DNA from: an uncultured Christensenella sp. | Lineage (GTDB): Bacteria; Bacillota; Clostridia; Christensenellales; Borkfalkiaceae | Direction: 5' to 3' | Assembly (NCBI GenBank): GCA_910585705.1 | Contig: CAJUER010000001.1 | Location: forward strand, 980,840 to 1,044,839 | Length of the DNA: 64,000 nt | Part shown: piece by piece, positions 24,031 through 32,713 of the stretch | Numbering within the stretch: position 1 is the first letter of the stretch | Layout: the number at the start of each line of letters is the position of its first letter | Program-made: the position numbers and the translations under genes | The notes under the pieces: generated by a model | Told to the model about the DNA's origin: nothing | Seen by the model: only the letters and a program-made list of their open reading frames with translations | Database searches by the model: none

Positions 24031-27000
24031 ATGGCGGAAAAAGACACCAAACCGAAAACAACGGCTAAGCCCGCGCAGAAAGCGGCGAAGCCTGTTGCAA
24101 GCGGAAAAACAGCCACGGCTAAACAGACGGCAAAACCCGCTACTACTACCAAGCCTGCGACTGCGGCTAAACAGACGGCGAAGCCTGCAACCACAGCTAA
24201 ACCTGCGGCGGCTAAACAGACGGAAAAGCCCGCAACGACAGCTAAGCCTGCGGCTGCAACAAAACAGACGGAAAAGCCCGCTGCTACTGCCAAACCTGCG
24301 GCAAGCGAAAAGAAAGCTACGAGCGGCGAAAGAGAAAAGACACAGGTTGCGGCAATAACCCCTGTCGACAAACGCGAAAAAACACAGAAACCCAAAAAGC
24401 AAAAATCTTCACAGTCGGGCGAAAACTACTCGCTGGTAGAAGCGATTAAGACCCACAAAGTAACCGCCATTATCATGGCTTCGGTTGCCTTCCTGCTTGT
24501 CATCGCAATCGTTATCGGCATAGTGCTCGGCGCAAAGTCGTGTAAAAAACCCATAGGATTTGACGGTACCGCACCTACCATTCTTCCCGGCAACAAAGTA
24601 GGCGACGACAATCCCACCACAGCTAAGCTGAACGCGGCAAGACCTGTTATAGCCCCCTCCGAAACAATTGAGGGTGAAAAATTCGAATATGAATACAAGG
24701 CGAATTCGGCAGTCGGCTTTTCCGCGCAATATAAAGGTAACACGGAAAGAAAGAGATCGAACGCTTACAAAGCCGACGGCACAACCGAAAGGTTAAACGA
24801 AGGCGAAACGTTTAATAACACCGCCTATCCCAAATACGGATATTCTTTAAAGGAAGTTTTAGGCGCAGATAAGACTCAGGCGAGACAGAACCTTATCGAA
24901 GAATCGGACTACTTCTGCGCACAAGGCACGAGTAACAATTCCGGCAACGGCAATAACGGCGATGCAAGCTTCACCTGGATGGACGCGGACGGCTACTTAT
25001 ACAGCGGCAGTACCGAAGAGCCCGTTCACGCAATTAATGCAGACGGCACGGAAAGAAAACTTTACAAACATGAGGTTGCCGAAGCAATGTACTACGGCGG
25101 CTATAAGAACTTACCCGATATTTCCGATGACGAACCCGGCATCGTAAAAGAAGTGACTATTCGTCCGCGCGGCTACGGCAGTTATTCGGTTACCGGCGTT
25201 TACGCGCCCGCAGGCGAAATTGTCAAAATAAAGATAAGCGAAGAAGATATGAACGCGACAGGCGGTCTTACAATACATATCGGTCAGGCGCTATACAACG
25301 GTCAGTCCAACAACATCTGGGCGGCGAAGGGTCAGATGCAACGCTTCCCCAACATACTCAACACGATGAACGTGAACAAACAAACGGCTACTCTCGAAGA
25401 CGGATACTACACGGCTTATGTAGGTTCGTTTATCGGCGGACCTTTGTACATACGCAATACAAAAGCGTCGTTCACTGCTGAAATATCCGGCGGCGTGGCG
25501 TATTCGCACTTTATTCTCGGCTATACTACTCCCGAAGAATTCGAAAAGAACAACCGGTCAACCGTTCCCTATTTCGATCTCGAAGTCTGGAACTACGGCG
25601 TACTCCACTCCGGTTCCAAGCTTTACTCCGCTAAATTCTCTTACGACGATTTATACAAGGCGGCGGTGCTTTGGGAAAAGGTTGCAAGCGTAACCACGAC
25701 GGGAAGCAGACAGGGCATAGTCTTCCTCTACGACCCGTTCGTAGCGGCAGGCGCTGCGGTTGCATTTCCCGGCAGAAGCTCGGTAAACTGCCCTGCTGAT
25801 TGGATGAACGGCTCGCTGAACTATAACGGTATAGTAAGCTCGGGCGCGTGGGGCAACTTCCACGAATACCATCACAATTTTCAAGGCTACGGCGTTGGCG
25901 CGGGCGGCGAAGTTACAAACAACGGTATGACGCTCGTTTCATACGCGCTGTTTACGAAAATATCATCGAAGCGCGGAATTTCAAGCTACGGCGGTCAAGG
26001 CTTAGGCGGCTGGAACAATTACACCAGCGCGACGTGGGCGCTTAACGATATTCTCAAAATCAGAAACGGCGAAAGCCCTTCCAACGGCAACAAAGGCCTT
26101 GCCCTTTACGCAACGCTTTTGCACAACTTCGGCGCAAACAATTACATAAAGGCAAAAGTAAAAGGCGGCGGACAGACCTATCAGGCATATGCAAACGCTT
26201 GGGAAGCGGTTACGCACAACAATATGTCGTACTACTTTAACGACGTTTTGAAAGGCGGAATAACCTCCACTGCTCCGAGCGAGTATCCCATGTTCGTACC
26301 AGTTTCTTCCGTTTACCAGACTGGCAGAAGCTATATGTACGACGGCGAAAAGAAATATTTCAGGACTATGCAGCCTTATGTAATACCTTACGGAAAGGAA
26401 TTCAACATAGACCTCAGCAATTACAACGCACCCAACGGACAGTACCAGAGCGGAAGCATTGTTATTCCCGATAACTTCATTTACAGAATTAAGAGCATTA
26501 CGCAACCCGAAAACGGAACTATCGAAATTGTAGATAATTACAATTTCAAATACAAGCCCAACGGCAACAAGCTTTCGGGACAGATTATAGCAACGCTCGA
26601 AATCAAAGATAAGAATGACAAGTTCAAGGTTGACGACGTCGATTTGGTTCTCGAATTCGAACAATCGCACGAAACCAACAAGATGACGCTTGAAAGAACT
26701 ACCTACACCTATACCGCCGATACAATGTACACGGACGCGGTGACGGCGTATGAAAGCGGATTTAAAAACCATTCTTCCGTAGTTGAAAAAGCAGACCACA
26801 GCAACCCCACGCAAAACTGCAACACCGATATCTGGTTCTATCCCGATACCGAACAGATGCGTAAAGATCATCCCAACTCGCCCGAAAACCATTTCGTCCA
26901 CCCGAACACAATCGAGGTTCTGGAAGGCAAACTGTATTTCGAGGAAAAAGGCCAGTACAGGATTTTCCTTCGCGGAAGAACCAACTGCGCAGTATACTAT

Positions 27001-28284
27001 TCGCTTGACGGCGGCAAGACTTATAAACTCGGCGCACAGGTGAAGAACGGAAGCGGCTCGGGATTCAGTAAACAAGAAGGAACTTATTTCGACGTAGACC
27101 TCAATGCAAATTCATGGGTACACGTCAAAGAAGTGCTTATCGTGCAGGATAAACCCGTAATAAGCTATGTCGGTCTCGGCTACGGCGAATGGGTTGAGCC
27201 CATGTTTACGACGGTCGAAAAATACTACGACGAAGACAATAATGAAGTTGCTTCTCCCGAAGACCCGAACTATCACCATACGGGAACGGTATATCTGAAA
27301 CCTGACGGCAGCGTGGCGACCGATGAAGAAGTAAACAACGCAAAGCCTACCCCACCTACTAACGTTTCGTATATAAACGCGTACAGAAGCGATTACGAAT
27401 TCCCCGATAACACCGGCTTCGAAGCAGATTACTTCTACACAAGGGAGTATAGCTATAACTATACCGGCGAAGAGAAATTTATCACGGCAAGCCAATCCAT
27501 TGTCGAATCGCAATATCAACCGTGGGACAACACGCCGACGCATTCGATAAACAATCTCGTTGACGGCAACAGCGAAACGTTTATACACAGCAACAGAACT
27601 CCTATTTCAAAAGACAATCCTTTCCGTGTGACCGTTAAGCTGTCCGAAACCGTTACGGCGAGCCGTTTGATTTTTCACGGTTCTGCCAAGAGTTCGAATT
27701 ACGCGACTTATATGCCTAAGGATTTCAAAATCTGGGTGAGCGGGAACGGAACCGAATGGACGCAGGTCAGCGACAAGACAAACGCGCCTTACAGCAATTT
27801 AAAACAGACTGTAGACTTTGACGGCGGCTTCCACACTTTCAGTTACTATAAAGTCGAAGTAACGTCAACGCACGCGCGTAATAATTTAGGTTATATTTGT
27901 CTCAGCAGAATAGAGTTGTCCTCCCTCCTCGTATTGTCCGGCGGTGAACAGTTCACACCCGACAACGATGCGTTTACTTACGGCGGCAACTGGCAAACCA
28001 AAAATACACAGTCCACCTTCGGGCACGTTTATGTAGGCGCGGCAAACGCGACAATGTCGTTTAAGTTCAACGGCAAAAGGCTTGTTCTCCTCTCCTCCGA
28101 AGCGTTCGGCAAAAACTTCGAAGTTACTATCGACGGAAAGAAAGCCGAAAGCTTACAGCTTAAACCCGTAACGAGCGGCTACGGCGCTTCCTTTATATCC
28201 GAACTGTTGGAAGATAAGGAACACACGGTAGTAATAAAGTGCAAGGGTGAAGCCAACCTCGATTCGGTGGTTGTGTACAAATAA
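24031..28284 (+). CDS. Giant membrane-anchored M60-like (enhancin/mucinase) peptidase with CBM32
   Basis: A 1417-aa surface protein. Residues 1-135 are a low-complexity Lys/Pro/Ala/Thr tail of KPA and AKQTEKPAAT units with no signal peptide, followed by one hydrophobic helix (about 148-172), so it is a type II protein with the tail inside the cell. The exterior carries an M60-like metallopeptidase domain with the zinc site HEYHH (611-615) and a downstream GGEVTN acidic residue, then beta-sandwich regions and an F5/8 type C (CBM32) lectin domain (about 1150-1290, DGNSETFIHS, LIFHGSA, VTSTHARNN). M60 peptidases attack mucin-type O-glycoproteins, with CBM32 binding host glycans. ATG 24031 follows AAGGAG; an in-frame ATG at 24004 lacks a site. 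Confidence 0.85.
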   Translation: MAEKDTKPKTTAKPAQKAAKPVASGKTATAKQTAKPATTTKPATAAKQTAKPATTAKPAAAKQTEKPATTAKPAAATKQTEKPAATAKPAASEKKATSGEREKTQVAAITPVDKREKTQKPKKQKSSQSGENYSLVEAIKTHKVTAIIMASVAFLLVIAIVIGIVLGAKSCKKPIGFDGTAPTILPGNKVGDDNPTTAKLNAARPVIAPSETIEGEKFEYEYKANSAVGFSAQYKGNTERKRSNAYKADGTTERLNEGETFNNTAYPKYGYSLKEVLGADKTQARQNLIEESDYFCAQGTSNNSGNGNNGDASFTWMDADGYLYSGSTEEPVHAINADGTERKLYKHEVAEAMYYGGYKNLPDISDDEPGIVKEVTIRPRGYGSYSVTGVYAPAGEIVKIKISEEDMNATGGLTIHIGQALYNGQSNNIWAAKGQMQRFPNILNTMNVNKQTATLEDGYYTAYVGSFIGGPLYIRNTKASFTAEISGGVAYSHFILGYTTPEEFEKNNRSTVPYFDLEVWNYGVLHSGSKLYSAKFSYDDLYKAAVLWEKVASVTTTGSRQGIVFLYDPFVAAGAAVAFPGRSSVNCPADWMNGSLNYNGIVSSGAWGNFHEYHHNFQGYGVGAGGEVTNNGMTLVSYALFTKISSKRGISSYGGQGLGGWNNYTSATWALNDILKIRNGESPSNGNKGLALYATLLHNFGANNYIKAKVKGGGQTYQAYANAWEAVTHNNMSYYFNDVLKGGITSTAPSEYPMFVPVSSVYQTGRSYMYDGEKKYFRTMQPYVIPYGKEFNIDLSNYNAPNGQYQSGSIVIPDNFIYRIKSITQPENGTIEIVDNYNFKYKPNGNKLSGQIIATLEIKDKNDKFKVDDVDLVLEFEQSHETNKMTLERTTYTYTADTMYTDAVTAYESGFKNHSSVVEKADHSNPTQNCNTDIWFYPDTEQMRKDHPNSPENHFVHPNTIEVLEGKLYFEEKGQYRIFLRGRTNCAVYYSLDGGKTYKLGAQVKNGSGSGFSKQEGTYFDVDLNANSWVHVKEVLIVQDKPVISYVGLGYGEWVEPMFTTVEKYYDEDNNEVASPEDPNYHHTGTVYLKPDGSVATDEEVNNAKPTPPTNVSYINAYRSDYEFPDNTGFEADYFYTREYSYNYTGEEKFITASQSIVESQYQPWDNTPTHSINNLVDGNSETFIHSNRTPISKDNPFRVTVKLSETVTASRLIFHGSAKSSNYATYMPKDFKIWVSGNGTEWTQVSDKTNAPYSNLKQTVDFDGGFHTFSYYKVEVTSTHARNNLGYICLSRIELSSLLVLSGGEQFTPDNDAFTYGGNWQTKNTQSTFGHVYVGAANATMSFKFNGKRLVLLSSEAFGKNFEVTIDGKKAESLQLKPVTSGYGASFISELLEDKEHTVVIKCKGEANLDSVVVYK
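24060..24320 (+). repeat. Tandem Lys-Pro-Ala-Thr coding repeat
   Basis: Imperfect units of about 30-45 bp (core GCTAAACAGACG plus AAGCCTGC/AAGCCCGC) encode the cytoplasmic tail of the M60 protein. The repeats are degenerate, so length change by slippage is possible but not shown. Confidence 0.75.
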
Positions 28285-28329
28285 TATCCGACGTAAATAT
28301 TTTAATTTTATCAAAACTTTTAAAAGTGT

Positions 28330-28358
28330 TTGACAAAAAAAAATATTTTTAGTAAAAT
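28330..28358 (+). promoter_or_regulatory. tRNA-Arg promoter
   Basis: TTGACA (28330-28335), 17-nt spacer, TAAAAT (28353-28358); predicted start about 28365, at the foot of the leader hairpin. Confidence 0.78.
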
Positions 28359-28362
28359 GATA

Positions 28363-28394
28363 AAGCTGTTTACAATAACAGTTGTAAACAGCTT
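28363..28394 (+). promoter_or_regulatory. Hairpin in the tRNA-Arg precursor leader
   Basis: AAGCTGTTTAC (28363-28373) pairs perfectly with GTAAACAGCTT (28384-28394), loop of 10 nt. It ends 6 nt before the mature tRNA and would form the 5' trailer removed by RNase P. No T-run follows, so it is unlikely to be a terminator. Confidence 0.55.
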
Positions 28395-28400
28395 CATATC

Positions 28401-28477
28401 GCACCGTTAGCTCAACTGGATAGAGCGTTGGTCTACGGAACCAAAGGCTAGGGATTCGAATTCCTTACGGTGCACCA
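28401..28477 (+). tRNA. trnR: tRNA-Arg, anticodon ACG
   Basis: A 77-nt cloverleaf: acceptor GCACCGT/ACGGTGC, D-stem GCTC/GAGC, anticodon stem TTGGT/ACCAA with loop CTACGGA (anticodon ACG, read as ICG), T-stem AGGGA/TCCTT with loop TTCGAAT, discriminator A and encoded CCA. The defence island begins directly downstream. Confidence 0.95.
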
Positions 28478-28478
28478 T

Positions 28479-28519
28479 ACGCAACCTTATTCGAATAGTC
28501 GGGTAAGGTTGCGTTTTTA
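28479..28519 (+). terminator. tRNA-Arg terminator
   Basis: ACGCAACCTTA (28479-28489) pairs with TAAGGTTGCGT (28504-28514), followed by TTTTTAT. Confidence 0.85.
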
Positions 28520-28520
28520 T

Positions 28521-28549
28521 TTGTCAATAATTTTATTTTATAGTATAAT
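28521..28549 (+). promoter_or_regulatory. AbiH gene promoter
   Basis: TTGTCA (28521-28526), 17-nt spacer, TATAAT (28544-28549), immediately after the tRNA terminator; start about 28556, 25 nt before the ATG. Confidence 0.7.
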
Positions 28550-28580
28550 AATTCAAACTAATTTAGGTGCTATTTTACTA

Positions 28581-29837
28581 ATGACATCACAACAGACATC
28601 ACAACTTGTTATTTTGGGAAATGGATTTGATTTACAATGCGGTTTAAAATCAAGCTATAAAGATTTTTTTCGTCAGGCTATACTTGATACAACCACAATA
28701 AATTTTGGCGTTAAGAAAATGCAAGCAGGCGTTTCGGGCTTTTGGGAAAATCTACTATTAGGATACTTTATTCAATACGGAGATAAAGATTATAAATGGT
28801 GCGATATTGAAGCTATAATTAAAAACACATTACTGAGTATTAATAATGATGAGTTTAAATCAGCTTTCATTTGTGTTTATAACAAACGCGACCCCATAGA
28901 AGCCGCAAGACATATTGATGACGAAATAAAAAGATACATATTTAGGTATTGTGCTGTAACGCTTTATAGCATTTCAACGCAAATGAAAGATTTTTCTGAA
29001 CGAGAAATGTTATCTTTGCTAATGCGAAATTTATTGCAAGAATTAAATAATTTTGAAAGAAGATTTTGCAATTATATTAAAGATAATATCGTAAACCCGC
29101 GAAAAGAAAATGAGCTTAATACAAATTATATTATTAATGCAGTTAATTTACTTGAAAAAATTACAGGTTTTTCAAATCGAAATTTTGACACTATAGAGAA
29201 CATTGTTCACAAAGAATTCAAAGAATTTGAAGAAATAATCAGCCCCTATCAGAAATCAAGAACGATTAAGGAAGCCAATGTTTTATCAAAAGAATTTTCA
29301 AATTTAAAACATACTCATATTTTAAGTTTTAATTATACAAATATCTTTGATATTTTAGAAGTTGAAAGCCCTTGCTTATATAGTAATGTACACGGCAAAC
29401 TATGTAATTTACGCTGCGATGAGAGTTGCACATTATCAAATATAATTTTTGGAATAGACGATAACATTATCCAGTCCCAAAGCAAAGATACTGAACTGCA
29501 TTTATTTAGCAAAACATACAGAAAAATGTTTAATACTAATACACCAACCAGTATTTTACCGCCAAATAATGATAACCCTATCACTTTAAAATTTTACGGG
29601 CATTCACTTAGTGAAGCAGATTATTCATATTTTCAAAGTATTTTTGATTATTATAATCTTTACAGCAACAGTAATATAAGTTTAAACTTTTACTATTCAG
29701 AAGGATATGAGCAAACAGATGCAATATATCGACTAATCAATATTTATGGCAAATCTCTTTCAAACAAAGAACAAGGCAAAAATTTAATACATAAATTGCT
29801 TTTAGAAAATAGACTTAATATTATTAAAATTTCATAG
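28581..29837 (+). CDS. abiH: AbiH-family phage abortive-infection protein
   Basis: A 418-aa AbiH-type protein. The N-terminus LVILGNGFDLQCGLKSSYKDF is the family hallmark (usually NGFDxxxGLxTxYxxF), and the C-terminus has SFNYTNIFD, VHGKL, IIFGIDDN and KFYGHSLSEADYSYFQSIF, which follow the AbiH pattern. It is a single-gene abortive-infection defence; its mechanism is not established. The ATG at 28581 is chosen because it follows the promoter and avoids an N-terminal extension that would run through the tRNA. Strongly AT-rich compared with the flanking genes, as expected for an acquired defence gene. Convergent with the first DpnII cassette. Confidence 0.85.
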   Translation: MTSQQTSQLVILGNGFDLQCGLKSSYKDFFRQAILDTTTINFGVKKMQAGVSGFWENLLLGYFIQYGDKDYKWCDIEAIIKNTLLSINNDEFKSAFICVYNKRDPIEAARHIDDEIKRYIFRYCAVTLYSISTQMKDFSEREMLSLLMRNLLQELNNFERRFCNYIKDNIVNPRKENELNTNYIINAVNLLEKITGFSNRNFDTIENIVHKEFKEFEEIISPYQKSRTIKEANVLSKEFSNLKHTHILSFNYTNIFDILEVESPCLYSNVHGKLCNLRCDESCTLSNIIFGIDDNIIQSQSKDTELHLFSKTYRKMFNTNTPTSILPPNNDNPITLKFYGHSLSEADYSYFQSIFDYYNLYSNSNISLNFYYSEGYEQTDAIYRLINIYGKSLSNKEQGKNLIHKLLLENRLNIIKIS

Positions 29838-29873
29838 CAAAACATATTTAGAATTGAGTTTTCATTAAAATAA

Positions 29874-29910
29874 AAAATCGAGCCGTTAATTCGGTTCGAT
29901 TTTCATTTTT
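29874..29910. terminator. Bidirectional terminator between abiH and the first DpnII cassette
   Basis: AAAATCGAGCCG (29874-29885) pairs with CGGTTCGATTTT (29892-29903) with one G-T pair and a TTAATT loop; T-rich on both outer sides. Confidence 0.82.
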
Positions 29911-29936
29911 GAAGCTATTATAATATAAAGCAAATT

Positions 29937-30551
29937 TTACAATTTGCTTGCTACCTTTTTCCAAAAGTCAATAAATTTATTAGCAAAATACTCAATATCA
30001 TCTACTTGTATTTCCAATTGCTTATTTCTAAAAAAATTCCCTCTGATTTCGCCCTTAATTTTATCATTTCTGTAAAATCGAGAATTTATGTCAATTAAGT
30101 TTTTCTCAGCATTTCCGAATTGTCCGTGTTTTAGATAATTATCTACTTGACGAATTTCGTATATTTCCAAATTATGCTCTTTATCAAGATTAAGATTTAT
30201 GTCTCGCTCTAATTCAGTTTTTAGTTCTGCAAAATCTTTACATTCAATCATAAGATAATAATCATTTAATTGATTTTCCCATAAAGAAACCAAATTTTGA
30301 AGAAAACCTGATAAACAATTATATTGCAAATCAATATAATTAGCAAATTCCTGAAAATCATTTTCTTGCCAAATGCAATAGTCGTTTTCATCCTTGTGTT
30401 GTGCTTTAAGCATTTTGATTTTCTTGGCATACGGCAAACAAGTGCTTGCAATGTCCTCACAAAATTCCATATATGCTTTTACATAATAATCACGAAAATA
30501 TGACAATTCAAATATGTAAATATCTATAAGATTATGTCCGCAACCCATCAT
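29937..30551 (-). CDS. Unrecognised island protein (204 aa)
   Basis: A helical, charged soluble protein of 204 aa (IYIFELSYFRDYYVKAYMEF at the start, YFANKFIDFWKKVASKL at the end) with no motif I can place. RQVDNYLKHGQFGNAEKNL resembles HEPN-like or RiboL-PSP-type segments but lacks a clear RxxxxH, so no catalytic claim is made. It is the last gene of the first DpnII cassette, 15 nt after the methylase gene, and AT-rich like the rest of the island. The second cassette has a different gene in the same slot (37894-38607). A role as cassette cargo or accessory defence factor is plausible. Confidence 0.7.
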   Translation of the reverse strand: MMGCGHNLIDIYIFELSYFRDYYVKAYMEFCEDIASTCLPYAKKIKMLKAQHKDENDYCIWQENDFQEFANYIDLQYNCLSGFLQNLVSLWENQLNDYYLMIECKDFAELKTELERDINLNLDKEHNLEIYEIRQVDNYLKHGQFGNAEKNLIDINSRFYRNDKIKGEIRGNFFRNKQLEIQVDDIEYFANKFIDFWKKVASKL

Positions 30552-30566
30552 AATTACAACCAGTAT

Positions 30567-31301
30567 TTATTTCTTAAACACAAATAAGTATTCGTGCGCT
30601 AACAGTAGGAAGTTATGCTTTATACTGTTAGTTTTCCAAAAGCCTGTTGCTTTGCAGTTATGTTGTTCTTTTATAATTATTTCTTTTGTTTTAAAGCCTG
30701 CAAGTTCGAATATACGCATCGTTTCAAAAGCAAGCGGTTGAACCATTCCTTTTTTGCGAGTATCGCCCAAAAGAATAGCGCAAAATTTATTTTTCTTTAA
30801 AACTCTGAAACATTCTTCCGCAACTTTGCCAATTTCCATTAGAAACGGTTTAATAGAAAGTAAAGATAAATCGCCGTCAATATCTTCGCTGTAATGAATT
30901 ATATCGGCATAGGGTGGATGCGTGCATATCAAATCAATACTTTCATTTTCAAGAGTTAATTTTCTTGCATCGCCTTGCAAAATATCTACCAATGAAGTTG
31001 TCTCGCATTCAAAAGCACATTTACTTTTAGATATTTCAACAGCTTTGGAATTTATATCAATACCGATAAAATTGCGTCCTGTCAGCTTTGCTTCAACAGC
31101 AGTGGTGCCACCGCCGACGAACTGATCTAAAACAGTATCACCAACTTCTGAATAGCGCAAGATTATATTTCTCGGAATATAAGGCGACCAATTACCACGA
31201 TATTTGGCATCGTGAGTTGCCCATTTCCCACGATTAGGAAAACTCCAAACTGTATTTGTTTCAAGTTCAAAATTTTCGGGCTGTAAAGGAGTTTTTTTCA
31301 T
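30567..31301 (-). CDS. DNA methyltransferase of DpnII cassette 1
   Basis: A 244-aa SAM-dependent DNA methylase. The SAM-binding loop DQFVGGGTT (about 58-66) comes before the catalytic THPPYADIIHYS (about 125-136), with a C-terminal CKATGFWKTNS/HEYLFVF. It lies 1 nt after the DpnII gene and its paralogue sits in the same position in cassette 2 (about 85 percent identical by eye). In classical DpnII systems a second methylase (DpnA) protects single-stranded GATC during transformation; this protein occupies that slot but its motif order and sequence differ from DpnA, so the same role is inference. Confidence 0.85.
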   Translation of the reverse strand: MKKTPLQPENFELETNTVWSFPNRGKWATHDAKYRGNWSPYIPRNIILRYSEVGDTVLDQFVGGGTTAVEAKLTGRNFIGIDINSKAVEISKSKCAFECETTSLVDILQGDARKLTLENESIDLICTHPPYADIIHYSEDIDGDLSLLSIKPFLMEIGKVAEECFRVLKKNKFCAILLGDTRKKGMVQPLAFETMRIFELAGFKTKEIIIKEQHNCKATGFWKTNSIKHNFLLLAHEYLFVFKK

Positions 31302-31302
31302 A

Positions 31303-32163
31303 TTATTTAAGCAACTCGCTTACAATTCCGTTTTCTAAATCTGCAATGCAATAGATATTGTCTAACACATCGAAAGTTTCTTCCAAGTTGTGCTTTGCGG
31401 ACAGCCAACCAATACCGTCTGTGAACCATACAAAAGCAAAACCTTTAATTTCTTTTGCTTCCAAAGCAATAGTTTTATAACTTCTTGCCGTTTCGTTAAG
31501 TTTAGAACCGCCGCCAGTATAGAAATTAGTTTCAATTCCGTAAACTGTATTTTCTGTTTTAACAACAAAATCAAAACGCTTTTCTGTTTTACCTGTATTT
31601 GAAATATTAGATAAATCTAAATTCCAGCGTTTTTCCATATCGGATATGTACATTTCCTTAAAGTAGTCAACGCCCTTTACAAGACCAGCCTTTTGTAAAT
31701 AGCCCTCAACAAGGTTTTCCATTAAATGACCGCCCCTATTTTTGCGACCGTTACTGTCAAGCCCTACTTCAACGCCTGTAACGTAATCAACCAAATTATT
31801 GATTATACGGTTTGAAATTAGATCAAACAGACCTGTTTTACGCATAAACATTTTATACTCGTCAACAGAGTAATTCATTTTCTTAAAATTGAAAATGTAT
31901 TCGCCGTCGCTGTCAATAGTATAAATTTCACTGCCCCTAACTGCCAAAAGTATGGGAACACATTTTAACACTTTTGGATATTCTGAAATTAATGTTTCAA
32001 AATCATTCTCAATGTTCTTTGAGCCGATTAAAGAATTAAGAATATTCAATTCTACTTTTATGCTGTCAACATTACCGTAAACTTTTTCAAAGTTTACATA
32101 ATAGCTATAATCGCAAATGCTTGCCCTAAAAGTTTTTAGCCACTCGTTAAAATCTCTCGTCAT
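31303..32163 (-). CDS. dpnII: DpnII-type restriction endonuclease (GATC), cassette 1
   Basis: A 286-aa homologue of Streptococcus DpnII that follows it across its length: NEWLKTFRASICDYSYYVNF, SLIGSKNIENDF, LVDYVTGVEVGLDSNGRKNR, RFDFVVKTENTVYGIETNFY and GSKLNETARSYK all match the known protein in order. The nuclease core is the D..ExN form in RFDFVV...GIETNFY. DpnII cuts unmethylated GATC, so it needs the Dam methylase encoded upstream. Cotranscribed with the 179-aa gene (2-nt gap) and the downstream methylase (1-nt gap). AT-rich, acquired. Confidence 0.93.
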   Translation of the reverse strand: MTRDFNEWLKTFRASICDYSYYVNFEKVYGNVDSIKVELNILNSLIGSKNIENDFETLISEYPKVLKCVPILLAVRGSEIYTIDSDGEYIFNFKKMNYSVDEYKMFMRKTGLFDLISNRIINNLVDYVTGVEVGLDSNGRKNRGGHLMENLVEGYLQKAGLVKGVDYFKEMYISDMEKRWNLDLSNISNTGKTEKRFDFVVKTENTVYGIETNFYTGGGSKLNETARSYKTIALEAKEIKGFAFVWFTDGIGWLSAKHNLEETFDVLDNIYCIADLENGIVSELLK

Positions 32164-32165
32164 AA

Positions 32166-32705
32166 TTATTTTCTCCCAGTAAATCCTGCTGTTGAAACTA
32201 TTTTGAAAATATCATAATCAGTTTCAAGTAATTCATTAATAATACTTCCAAACATATATGCGTCTGGGCGGTTGGTCTTTTCTTGTGTAGAAAGTAATAG
32301 CATTAGAACAAAAAGAAAATCCACTGGATATTCACCATATAAATCAAGCTCTTTATATGAATCTATTTTGATTAGAGAATTATTGTGCTCAACTAAATTT
32401 TTTAATGTATTAAAATCATTATTTTGAAGTGGTGCACAGTTGTTCCAAATATTTTTGACTTCATTAAGAAACTTTATTGAGAGCTGTTTTTTGCATTGCA
32501 TTTTTATTAGCATATCAACTGCCCAGTGAATATGTTTAGGTGTACGAATTCTTAGGTTGTCTTTTTTGTATTTAATTAAAATATCAAACTGAGATATATT
32601 ACCTTGAAAAACATATAGTATATAATTATCAAATTCATATTCTATGATTGATTTTCTTGTATTACTATTTAAAGTTATTTCTTTTTGTCCTTGATGTATT
32701 TGCAT
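32166..32705 (-). CDS. Unrecognised protein inserted in DpnII cassette 1 (179 aa)
   Basis: A 179-aa soluble protein with no motif I can place. The first third is beta-rich (EITLNSNTRKSIIEYEFDNYILYVFQGNISQF), the rest helical (HIHWAVDMLIKMQCKKQ, DFLFVLMLLLSTQEK). It sits between the HTH-Dam gene (8-nt gap) and the DpnII gene (2-nt gap), inside an otherwise conserved operon; cassette 2 has no counterpart. Its position among restriction genes suggests an accessory or regulatory part, but nothing in its sequence shows a function. Confidence 0.75.
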   Translation of the reverse strand: MQIHQGQKEITLNSNTRKSIIEYEFDNYILYVFQGNISQFDILIKYKKDNLRIRTPKHIHWAVDMLIKMQCKKQLSIKFLNEVKNIWNNCAPLQNNDFNTLKNLVEHNNSLIKIDSYKELDLYGEYPVDFLFVLMLLLSTQEKTNRPDAYMFGSIINELLETDYDIFKIVSTAGFTGRK

Positions 32706-32713
32706 AATTCACC

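Noticed and set aside
24060..24320. Repeat array resembling a CRISPR
   Set aside because: The units are degenerate, in frame, without unique spacers, and encode a Lys/Pro/Ala/Thr tail; there are no cas genes.
26002..27075. Long open frame (357 aa) on the minus strand inside the M60 gene
   Set aside because: It runs opposite to a gene with clear domains and has no ribosome site or family signature; such antisense frames are common over GC-rich codon patterns. The same applies to the frames at 8634-9671, 564-1589 and 13532-13987.
28581..29837. AbiH gene starting inside the tRNA at 28470
   Set aside because: The frame is open, but the first 37 codons overlap the tRNA end, its terminator and the abiH promoter; ATG 28581 is the supported start.
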